Notes under the pieces: model-generated
Seen by the model: only the letters and a program-made list of their open reading frames with translations
Told to the model about the DNA's origin: nothing
Database searches by the model: none
Assembly (NCBI GenBank): GCA_003586115.2
Contig: QVOM02000001.1
Location: 20,153,289 to 20,217,288, forward strand
DNA from: Salvator merianae
Taxonomy: Eukaryota > Chordata > Lepidosauria > Squamata > Teiidae
DNA: 64,000 nucleotides
Direction of reading: 5' to 3'
Translations under genes and position numbers: made by a program
In this document: in pieces, positions 1-11,700 of the stretch
Position numbering within the stretch: the stretch's first letter is position 1
How the letters are laid out: each line of letters opens with the position of its first letter

Positions 1-72
1 TACTCCATAGAGGTGGACTCAACATAATAGCACACTTCTCCAGTTGGAGAGGCATGATGATCATGGTGAAAC

Positions 73-2747
73 TCACAGACTTTCAGGCTTATCATTCTGG
101 GTTCTGGAGACACTTCTTTCAGTGAACCCTCCACTTTCACCACTCTCCCAGGCACCTTCATTTGCAACAGAATGTGTGACATTCCCATGCTTATCATAGT
201 GATTTCCAGAAACGCTACTCACTGGAAAAGCTGTATTTCCACCACTGTGGCTTATAGAAAGGTTGTCCACTGGAGCGTCTGCTTCATCACAACCTCTTCT
301 ATAAGTATCAGTCTGTGGAAGCTCTTCATATCCCCCACTTTGGCTACTGTAAATTCCAGGTTGTAGATGCCTTTCGCTTTCAGAGCTCTGGCTTCTAGAC
401 AGATTGCCTTCTGGAATATCTTCAGCCTGGCTTTCAGTTCTAGAAACAGTAGGGTGTAAAGCTACTGCACATCTATAACTGTAGCTTCTAGAAACTGAAC
501 CTTCTGGGAAATTTTCATTTCCACTACTGCAGCTTCTCGAAAGACTAGCCTCTGAGACACTTCTGTTTCCTTCACTGGACCTTCTATAAAAGTCAGCTGC
601 TTTAAAGCTTCCACTTTCTCCACTGTAGCTTCTAGAAAGGCTATGTTCAATAGCATCTTCATTACTGGCATGAAGGTAAATAGGAGTGGATGTTTCCAAA
701 GGGCCTCTGCTCTCACCACTGTGCTCTCTAGAAAAACTACTCTCTGAGATTACTTTGCTTCCACCACTTTGATGTCTATGTGAACTGCTGTCTGGGACAT
801 CTCTGCTCTCCCATCTGCCCAGTCCAGAAAGTCCAGACTGTGAAGACACTTCACTCCTGGGGCTATCAGCTTCTAAAGGAAGTCTGGCTTCTGGGAAGCT
901 TTCTTTTGTCCCATGGTCAACTTGTGAACTTAGTTTTTCATGAACATCTTCATTTTCACTGCTGGGAGTTCTAACAAAGACACTATCAGTTAATGTTGCA
1001 CTTCTGATACTTGGGGTTCTAAAACCACTCCCTTGTGAGATTGCTCTGCTGCTACCACTATGATTCCTAGAAACAGGGCTTTCTATCAAGCCTGCTTTGT
1101 TACCACTAGAAAGTTGGCCACCTTCTTGTGTGTATTCAGTATGTGCTTCACTGAATGCAGTGTCTGCAAAGCCTCCACTTTGGCCTCTTTGGCTTCTAGA
1201 GAAGGCACTCTGTGAACTGCTTCTACGAGCAGGGTTGCTGCTTCTAAAAGTGTTATCCACTTGGACCCTGCTTTTTTCAGCACTGTTGATTCTAGAAATA
1301 GCAGCTTTAACATATCCTTCACTTACAGGATCACTGGCAGCCTGGTTTTCAGATAGGCTGTTTGCCTCACTATGACTTCTAGAAACACCACCTACTGGGA
1401 CTCCACCATCTTCAGCACTGTTGGTTTGGCAAAGAAGAGTTTCCACATTCTCTTCATTTTCATTGCTACCAACAGCCTGGCTTCTAGAAACATTATGATC
1501 TGACTTGTGACTGCTTCTCCCACTATGGCTTCTAGAAATGCCACCCACTGGGACCCCACCATCTTCAGCACTGTTGGTTCTGGAAATGAAGGGTTCAGCA
1601 TATTCTCCACTTCTGCTACTACCAATAGACTGGCTTCTAGAAACATTACAATCTGAGATGTGGCTGCTTCTCCCACTATGGCTTCTAGAAATGCCACCCA
1701 CTGGGACCCCACCATCTTCAGCACTGTTGGTTCTGGAAATTAGAGGCTCAGCATATTCTTCTCTTCTATAGCTACCAACAGTATGACTTCTAGAAACATT
1801 AGGGTCTGACATGTGGCTGCTTGTCCCACTATGGCTTCTAGAGATGCCACCCACTGGGACCTCACCATCTTCAGCACTGTTGGTTCTGTAAACAGAAGGA
1901 CCAACAGTTTCTTCATTTCCGTACTGGCCACAAATTTTGTTTTCATCAAGCTGGCTTCTAGTAAGACCACCAGGGCTCCCAGAAAAACTGCCTGTTGAGA
2001 CATCTTCCCTTTCATGCGTATATATTCTACCAAAAGTGCTGTCTGTTAAGCCTCCACTTCTGCTACCTGGACTACTAGAATGGCTAGCCTTTGAAAAGCT
2101 TCTGCTTCCAGGGCTATGCTTTTTAAGAAGGGTTTCTTCAGGGACACTGTCACTTTCACCACTTTGGGTTCTAGAAAAACCTACACTTCTAGAATAGTTG
2201 TCCTCTTGTCCACCTTCACTTGCATCACTGTGGGTTCTAGTAAATACACTGTCAGTCAAACCACTACTCTTATTACTTTGGCTTCTAGAAAGACTACCTT
2301 CTGAGGTGCCTCTGATTCCACTAGTAGGGCTTCTGGAAAGACTACCTTCTGTGCTACCCCCACTACTGTTGCGGTGGCTTTCGTGGCTTCTGCTTCCTTT
2401 CCCATGACTTCTAGAAATGATGGTCTCCATGTTGTCTTCAGTATCTGCAAAATTTCCACTTCTGCTGCTAGTGCTTTTAGGAGTACTCTCCAAGGTGCTT
2501 CTAGGAGTGTGTCTTGAAGTCTCTGAGATACTTCCACTCACACTATTTTGGCTTCTAGTAAAGCTACTGTCTGGACTGCCCCCACTTCTGTTGCTATGGC
2601 TTCTAGACAAATCACTGGCATATCCCCCACTACTATTTTGCCTTCCAGAAAACCCACTTTCCAAACTATGGCTCATTTTAGCTGATGAATGTTCCTTTGC
2701 ACTGGTTGCCACACTTGAAGTGGTTGTGACGGTAGATTCTGTAAAGG
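73..2747 (-). CDS. KRT80: KRT80-like exon 9: giant Ser-rich repeat tail
   Basis: This 2,675-bp terminal exon begins after acceptor TTTATAG with (G)CC TTT ACA GAA and runs about 890 codons without a stop to TGA at 73-75. About a third of residues are Ser in the first 60 I counted; Gly, Arg, Asn and Glu are also common. Only a handful of Cys occur, so it is not a hard-keratin tail. The basic unit is about 16 residues: SGG, acidic residue, hydrophobic residue, then SRS-x-S (for example [16 protein letters not shown]). A higher-order 51-residue unit repeats at 1297-1890. Composition recalls filaggrin/hornerin-type proteins, but there is no homology claim. The unbroken frame in phase with exon 8 argues for real coding. 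Long ORFs on the other frames here are by-products of the repeats. Confidence 0.88.
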
Positions 2748-5700
2748 CTATAAAGAAAAAACAAGAAGATAGTTATGTTTTTGAGAGTGGTCAATATTCC
2801 TGTTGTTGACAAAATACATTTCTCTCAACTATTGCTTATTCTCAAGGACAATCCACTTCTAAATTACAATATTTATTTTGTGCATTACTCAGACAACTCT
2901 GGTTGTAAGATAGCTATACAAGCAAGTATATCAAGATGTCCTCAATTGATCTCCAGGTTTAAGGTCACCTAGACTACATAACTGTCCCTATTACCTACAC
3001 TTTGTCATTGAGGGTGGGGTGGGGTGGGGAGCTAGAATATAAGCCAAATGAAGAATTCTGCTGTTCAGTCATTCTTGTCGCTGCCTGCTGACAGACAACA
3101 GAAGGGACAATAGAACCTCTCTTGATTGTCTTCTTAATTTTGCAAAGTCCTTCCTGCTCTCATCTGTTAATACATTCAACTTTTCATTTATTAGAAAGCA
3201 GGCAGGGTTTGGCCAGGTTTTGGACACCCTTCATAGTATTGAACACTTCCAGATTCCATCAAGCTATGTAAAAATAAACTTACCCAGCTTTGGGGTGGAG
3301 TAGATTCTGCTAATAACAGCAGGTGACGGAGACTCCATGCTGTAAGGGAGGAAAAAAGAAGAATGTGAGCCAAGATGCAAAGCAATGAGAAAGTTGCAAG
3401 AATACGAATTGTTCAAAAGTTTTAGTAAAAGTCAAAAGAGTTTTGGTAGGCGTCCTCTTTGGACTTCCTTGGATCTGAGGACTTGCAATCTGGACTAGTT
3501 TAATCATGCTGTAGAACAATGAAGGCTGGCTACCATTAGGGAATCAATGAAGCTCTTTTGCCCTGTTAAATGTTTAGAATGCTGGGGAACAGGAGCCACC
3601 AGCCCCCCCAAATATCAAGAGTTGCCTTTAGATCTTCGTTGATCAAAAGCATTCCATGTTTATGAACGTGCAGCTGGGAAACAATGTTGGCTTTGCTCTG
3701 GAAGGCACACAGCTCATTAGCTCTTCTACCAGTGCCTATACAGTAAATATGGATGACTGAAATGTAACATACATACCCATGGACCAACATTAGAGCTAGA
3801 ACCACACAATTAGGATTCCAGTTCACACAGATGTCCAAACAGGATGGGGTCTATTATGCACGAGCTTCAGCTATATAAGGCACTCTAGAGTTTAGAAGTA
3901 TAGCTCCCCGTCTCCTGACCCGTGTATATTGAGCCCTTTCAAATGATTAAAACATGAGAAGAATCCTCATTCATGTATAGAAATGAACATCTGAAGCAGG
4001 CCGGAGACTAAGGGCCTATTCACACTTTTCAACAGTGAGCATGGAGATGTTTGCAAACATTCCAAATGGAAAGTGTGGAAAGGCCCCAAGGACAAAAGGA
4101 TTTCACTCCCCTAAATATGTAGTTTTAGATGGACGTGTCTGAGATGAAACATCTTTGACTACTGATAATATACTATGCCAGGTGCCAGTTGTGACTACGC
4201 ACACACTCTCAAGATAGATGCAACAAGCTTCAGATCTAGAACAGTGTGGAATCTTTTTGCCTGATCATACCTGTGCTGTGTATAATGTACATTGTTAAAG
4301 ATCTAAAATTTCCAGTTTACTCATTCAAATATAAAAGCTGTAACCTTGCAAACAAAACTGAAGTTGCCTTTTGGAAAAGGTGTTTCATAATCTGAAGAGC
4401 AATCCTATGCATATATGCTCAAAAAAAAATCTGTGCACAAGCAGTCTTAGTTTTCTTCTTCTTTTTTTTTAATCTTAGATTTGGGGAGGCAGGGAAATCA
4501 GGTACGGCAGCCTTGCAAGAAGTTGTTAAACAGCTGAATATATCAAGACCATCTAGGCGATGAAGTAACCTCAGAAAGAAAAACCTGGACAAAAGTCTGG
4601 GGAGCAAATTAGCTTCATTATAGTTGACTTTATACACAAAGAGATTCTAATTAGTACTTACCTGATTTCTTCTCCCTCCATTAACTTCCTGTAGGTAAGG
4701 ATCTCTATGTCTAAGGCTAGTTTAATGTTCATCAGCTCTTGGTACTCCTTAACCAGGTGAGCCAAGTCTTGCCGGGCAGTATGAAGGGCTTCCTCCAACT
4801 TTGCCAGCTTGGCTTTGGCATCATTGAGAGCAGCTTCCGCTTGCACACCAACTTCTTTGATGTTATCCTCCAGACGGAGACACTAGAATAGACAAAAATC
4901 ATGTACCGTGATTGAGGGTCTGTTCGCACTTAGTTTCTAGCGAGCGTCTGTATGGTGGCTGCAGTGTTCAGGAGCATTTGCAGCTGCTCCCAAATGCTAC
5001 TAAAATGCTGTCCACAGCCTGACCAGGAGCAGTTGCCTCCAGGTGCAAATGCTGTGAGGTCGCAATGTGGCATTACTGTGGCTATGCAGTTGTGTGCCGC
5101 ATCCTGCTCGCTATGGCAATGGACAGATGTTTCCGTGGCTGTTGTCATGGCGAGCAGGTATGCATTCACACTGCAAGAGCTGGAGGTCTGATACAGGGCT
5201 ATTCTAGCACTTGCAGTATGAATGGCCACCACACTGCTGGGTCTTGGCCAGGTTAGAATAGTATAATTATACCATTCTAACCTGGTCAGTGTGAAAAGAC
5301 CCTTAGAGTAGGCAGTATGGCATTTTTCTGCACATTGCTCTTCCCTCAGTGCCTCCCATGGGATTCAAGTATAATAGGCACAAAGCTCTTTATTTCTGTC
5401 TACTGGCACTTTGAGTGTACATAAATTTGAATGGTTGTTTATCTCTGGAGTTTTGTGTACTTCTTGGGCAAGTCTGCTCTTTCAAGACCAGGATATCACA
5501 TTGCAACATCCTGCAGGAGGATGGTGTCTGCTCTTGTTTTGCTTGATATACTCCTCCATCACTCTGTATCTTACCAGATAATGGGGGAGGGGGACACTGG
5601 CTCTTTCAAGAGGCCAGTGTTATGATGCTGCATCCAGAAATCACTTGCCTATTCTGGTATATTTGGATATTCTGGAATATCCAAATATACCAGAACAAGT

Positions 5701-8700
5701 AAGTGATGTCTGGATGCAGTTTCTCCCTTGGTCCAGCACTGGAGTGAGTTTCTGGAACTCAGCTGCACCAACCCCTTGTCTTCTATTTTCCTGTACACAT
5801 TGAGTTCCCAGATGCCCGATCCAATGCTGTGCTGACACATCAGGCAGCCAGATGCCAAATATGCCTGTAAGATGTCAAGATCCCAAGTCATGTAGGAAAT
5901 CCTGCTATAAGTTAAATTCAAGCTTTCAAGACAATGCTCCAATAGCAGCCTGACGTGTCTTGTGGCCACTATGCCAAACCCGCCAGCATGCTGGCAGGAT
6001 GGCAGGACGACAATGTTTAAAGTGTGTCTGGAAACAGCCTTAGGCACATTGCTTGGGAAATACAAAAATACTGTCAATAATAGATTGGGCAGACTTGGGG
6101 AGCAGCCAAGTTATAGGGAACAAAACAACATTTGCCATTTGTCTGACAAATGTCTTAGGATGCCTCCAGATGGCATCATGAAATTGCAGAATCTTCTTTA
6201 CATCCTGCAGTTGCCCCTTGCCATCACTGCCAGACAGCAGAAGGTAATCCCAAGACAACCTTGGGTTCTTACCTCATCTGCCAGCTCTTCAGGTTATCGT
6301 GACTGCTCAGAAATACCCTGATGTTAGCAAGCACTTGCACTTGCTAGCATCCGGGTATTTTTGAACAGCAATGACAATGTGAAGAGCCTGCAGAGGAGGT
6401 AGGACCTCAGAACTGGAATTGATATTACAAGAAATCTGGCATTGTTGCTGGATTTCCCATAATAATGATATTAAGGATTTTTAGATGAGTAACCTGAGAC
6501 TATATTGGGAATGTGATGAATACGTGTGGTATTCCCAGTATATTCCCAGGAGAAATGCAGATTTTTACTAGTGTCTGCAGCTACTCTTAATGGAATTTCA
6601 AATGGAATCGAATATGGTATGTGATTATTCAAAGCAAGTGGACAAGAAAAAAATCAAACTATTCTTTCACTCTCTTGAAACTGACTTTACCTCGAGATTT
6701 CCCATTTTTCTTTCCTACGGCACACTGACCTTATCAGTCATACAAAAAAGACAATTTTTAGGCCGTGGACATTTGGTGTATCAGCTCTCCAAAACATGAC
6801 CACTATTGAGGGATAAAAGGAACTGAAGTGTATCATCTGGAGGATTATAACAACTGGAAGACTCATGTTTAGATACCATTTTTTGATATGCCAGAGATCA
6901 AATCTAAGGCAGTCTACATTTTTTTAAAGTGCTGTGAACTATGGCACTTTCATCCCTATGGGGCCTCTCATCTTTTATTTGATTTTTAAAGTTGGTATGG
7001 GAGTGCAGTGATGGCTGGCATGGATGAATGCGGCTCTATGCCCTCCCCTGCTGAAAGCCAGTTTGTAACTTTTACTTGAAGTCTATTTGGCTCTCAGATA
7101 AAAGGAGGATTTGCTGGGACCATGCAGGAAGCTCACAAACAGGCTTTCAGTGGGAGGAGGAGTTTCCAGCTGCACTCACCCATGCTGGCTGCCATTATAC
7201 AGACTGGAGTTTGAAAACACTATTCTGGTCAAACCGCTAAAAAAGCTCAGTAATGTTCCTTCAAAATAGCAGCACACTCTTTTCCTTTCTGCATGAATAT
7301 TTCATTAAACTTGTATTCTAATTTTGATTAAGAATTGTTTCCCAGCCACATACTACCCAAATCGTACCTGGCTTTTCAATGACACAATACAAGATCTCAT
7401 TTTCTGAATTTGTATGTTTAGTTCAGCAATCACTCTCCTGTCATTAAGAAGATGGTCCCCATACTTAGCTGACAGCACTTCTCTTTCATTCAGCTGGAAG
7501 AAAGAATTATAAATTTATTACAACCAGGTCAGTGAAGCAACAACAATGTTAAGAACTGGTAATTAGGGGCATGTTCACACTGGATGGTAGGCCAGACCAC
7601 TTTAGGCCTTTCCTATCTGCTCCCCTGTTGGGCTAGGGCACCAAAAATGGCATTCAAACCCAGTGTAGCTGTAAGCCTTGATGTCAAACTCTACAATTGG
7701 ACCAAGGGCAGTATGTCAGACAATGGAGACATGTGGACACATCCCTGTGGTCCAGTACACAACAGAGGACACATTTTAGCAGCACTCCAGAAAAAGCTGG
7801 TGGCAGAGGGTCTGCCCCTAAACCAGTCAGACCAGAAACTCCAAATCCTGGGAACAAAAGTCCCCAGTCTTTGGAGCTTTGGCCTCTCAAGTGAGGACTG
7901 GAGCAGGACGGGCGATCCAAATGGAAATAGCTCTGTCCTGCTCCATCAGCAACCTGTGCCAGTTTAGGATTAATTGCTTGATCTGGGCTGGACAGCCTGT
8001 CTTGTCCTGGAACAATGCAGGTAAGTGCTGAAAGGGCCAATGAAGCCCCCCCCCCCCAAAAAAAGTATCAAATTGCAACCATAGTTGTGTGCTTTGTAAC
8101 CCAGACTTTTGATGTGAAACATTTTTCTTTTTTCAAGAATTGTTGAATCTAAGGTGGGCAGGGAGTTCGATTTTTGACCAAAGTGGCACCATCTAATATT
8201 TCCCAATTAAAGCATTCTGTCCCATTATTCACCCTTATTTCACTGTATTTACCTTTTTGTTTCTATCTTTTCAGCACGTTTGGTGGTGATGATCATGCAC
8301 TTTCAAGTATTTTTGTGCTGTCAAAATACCCAGATGTGCGCATCACTATATTGCACAAACATGCCAACCCAACGCTGTTCAGTCAATGGGCAATTATTCT
8401 GGAGGGGCTTTACTTCAGAATATGTTAGTGTGCTTTTCAGGTGGCATCTGGAGCCAAGCTGAGTTTCAAATCCCCTCTCAGTTTGAGCTCAGTATCTACC
8501 GTGGGTATGTGAATTATTACTTTTTCTAGTATGCATTGACTATAATGCTCTATTCCATTTATTAATTACACAAGAGTATTTTTAAATTTCTTTCCACTCA
8601 ACATCTTTATTCTAAATGCGTTTTACCCTAGCAATGTTCTAAAACTGCATTATAATTTTTAGGAAATGTAAAAAAATGGGTAGATAACTTATGTTCTGAT

Positions 8701-11700
8701 CCATGCAAAAGTTCAGGAGAGACAGATCAAACCAGTTTCTATCAAAATTTGCAATGGTTTGATTCTTCATTCACCCACCATCCCTTTTGTGTCACCTTGG
8801 AGACACAATTAACTAGGACTGTCATCTTCTTACAGGGCTTTGGGACTATTCTTACTCAGTGGCCCATGGCCATGTACCTTGCTTCGGGTGAGCGCTTCTA
8901 ACTCTTCCCAGCTCCTGAGAGCTAACTCCTCATACTGAGCTCTCACGTCCTCCACAATCTTCTGTGGGTCAGGGTTGTATCTGTTGTTATCAATCCCCAG
9001 CACGATTGAGACATCCTTGACTTGGGACATCACCTCCTCAAGTTCCTGGAAAAACAGGAAGAAGTCCAGGCTTGAGTTTTGGCCTTGCATCAGTCATCAT
9101 TTACAACAATTACAGTTCACAGTAACATACAGGAAACTCATCTATGCTTCAGTATATTGATTGTTGGGCTGCATTCACATCTAAGTTTGAATGCAGTTTC
9201 AGTCCACCTTCAGAATGGAAGAACTTATCAGCAAAGTGACTAGTCATTTTCTTTCCATGTTATTTAACCCCAAGGTGGATTTTTTGAGTTAGATAAAGCC
9301 GAAAGCAAACAGCTTGTATCTTTGCCAATGCATTACTTCACTCTGCAAGTGGACTGAAGCTGGATCAAAATTAAGGTGTGAATGCAGCCCTGGTGTCCTG
9401 AATTGTGTTCCAGTATTTAAAGTATTTCATACATTATCTGATTATGTACAGATTTATTATCTGAGTGGCTCCGTTTGTACATAAAAGAAGACAATTAAGG
9501 AGAATTTTCACATGGTAATCCATACAAGGTGTGGAAGCATATTCAGAAATGATTAATATCAATTTATTAGGAATACAATACACTTTGTCATTGTGGGGAA
9601 AACAGTCACTCTTATGATTATTTAGTCTGCTTCCCATGTATTGTTGAACAATCACTCCTTTTTCTTCTTATTTGTATCTTTAAAGCAGACTTAAAGCAGA
9701 CAAAGTTGAAAGTACTGATGTAAGTTCTGCCTTAGTACCTTTCTGCATGGCTCCTTAATCAGGATTAAGGGCCCGCACAGTAAGCATCTGGACCTCATAC
9801 ATCTGCATGTTAATGGAGATCTAAGAGGCCCACCCCCTGCTGGTCCACTCTGTCTGCTTTACATGGAGTGTGTTGACAAACAGGGAGGCCTTGTTCAGTA
9901 CTGCTGGTAAATCTCTTTAATTGGGTCTACCAGCAGCATCAGCAGCTCTGAACCAGGTATGCAGAAGGAACCCCCTCCTGTGTTCAGGATTATCAGGGGA
10001 TGCATTTCAGTGGTGCACCACAGCACACTACCAAAATGCGTCCCTCAGAAACTAGGAAGTGCAGCTATGAAGTGGGAGTGCGGTTGCGAAGCTCACAAGA
10101 GCTTCAAGGCCATGTAGATGGTGTTGATCGCACCCACACCTTCTCATGTTTTGAATCAGTGGACCTGGCTGTTCCAAATCCCCTGATTCTGAATCCGAGC
10201 CATTCTGTGCAGAAAGAGAGATGGGGTGGTTACACACAAGTTTTTCCTTACATTCAATCAATTTGTACTGCCTGGAAATCCCATCAAAAACTGGACTCTC
10301 ACATCCAGTATGAAGTATTTATCTCTAAATTTGTGTTTTCTTCAGCATGCCTTTTTTGGCATAGAAAGAATGTTGCTTCTTCCAACCTGAGTTTTTTTTA
10401 ATTAGGTCTGCTCACATTCCAGGTTTGCAAAGGCTGGGTGTGGGTGTTCCAGGGGAGGGCGGGGGGAGTGACCAATCATTTTTTGGCAGCATAGGATTTC
10501 AGGCCCGTGTTTGCACGGGCTTATCGGAGAGAGACCACAGTCCTGCTGTCAGGGTTTGTAAGGATCAGGTTATACAGCATATAGTAGCTGGAGGAAATGT
10601 CCTAATGGGTAGCACTGAAAATAGACCTCCACAGGAACATATTTGCTCAGACAAACGTTTACACAGGAGCAGAGAACAGTAACGGGGCAGGGGACAGCTG
10701 CCAGTGGTTGACAGGATCTGCAAACCAATATTTTACTGTGAATTTGGGGCATGATGTGGTAGGGGGCAGAGTAACATCATGCACTGAACATGGTACTTCA
10801 ATGTATTGGAAAAGAATGCACTGGCCCTGCAATATATTAACTGTTCCTGTTCTCGCCTGATGCAGAGTACAAGCAGATTTCCTTTTAAAGCAGGAGGTAA
10901 GGCATGGGTGTAGCTAGGCCCACGGTTCAGAACTTCACTTCAGCATGGGAAAGCCTGTGTTGCTGCCCTAGGAATGATTACATAATCCAATTACATGCCA
11001 CACAAAACACAAAGTGGCATTTATTTGACTGCCACGGAAGCTGATTATACAGAGGTAAGGTCAGGAAGTACATAATTCTCAGGTACCAATTCGGGAGATG
11101 CTGTATGTCTGCCCCACAGAAGCTCTTAATGACTGTTGACTGTGCCACCTACTGTGCATAGCGAAGAGTTCATGGCTGCTTCACAGGGCTGGTTGCACCA
11201 GGCCAAAATGCAAGAAGAATGTTACATAACCATATCCTTCCCTTTTCATCTTTTTTGGGTAACAAACAGAACTTCCCTGGCCTCTGGCATATACCCCTGG
11301 GATGACCGATGCTTCGTGATACACAGGAAGGACACCCTGGCTGTGCTTTGTAAAGAAGGATTCAGCTCAGTGACTTTCAAAAGTACCATAATCCCAGGGT
11401 GTAAACCACAGGCCCACACACTTGTGTGGCTGTTGAAGGACAGGCAAGACCTAACCTGAAGGATACTGAAGTTAGAATGCCTTGGATGTTTGTCAAGTGC
11501 CATACCTGTCCAATGTACTTGTTTTTCACTCATGATGGATTAATAGCAGTCTCGATTGGTTGAGACAGACCTATTCTGGGGTCTCTTAAGAGAAAGCATG
11601 AAGCTATTCTATCATTTCCTCCCTTCCCTTTACTAATGTCATTGTGAAATGTGTTTCACTTCTTTCCCTTCTTCTTGTCCCTGCACGCCACTGACTCGCC

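Noticed and set aside
1297..1890. CRISPR-like regular repeats
   Set aside because: The units are contiguous 153-bp coding repeats with no spacers, in a vertebrate gene.
172..2537. Several plus- and minus-strand ORFs overlapping the tail exon in other frames
   Set aside because: They are shadows of the repetitive, stop-poor keratin tail. They lack splice context and known motifs, while the frame ending at 73 is continuous with exon 8.
4930..5256. Overlapping ORFs of 63-100 residues on both strands near exon 7
   Set aside because: They lie wholly within a group C MITE and have no counterpart domain.
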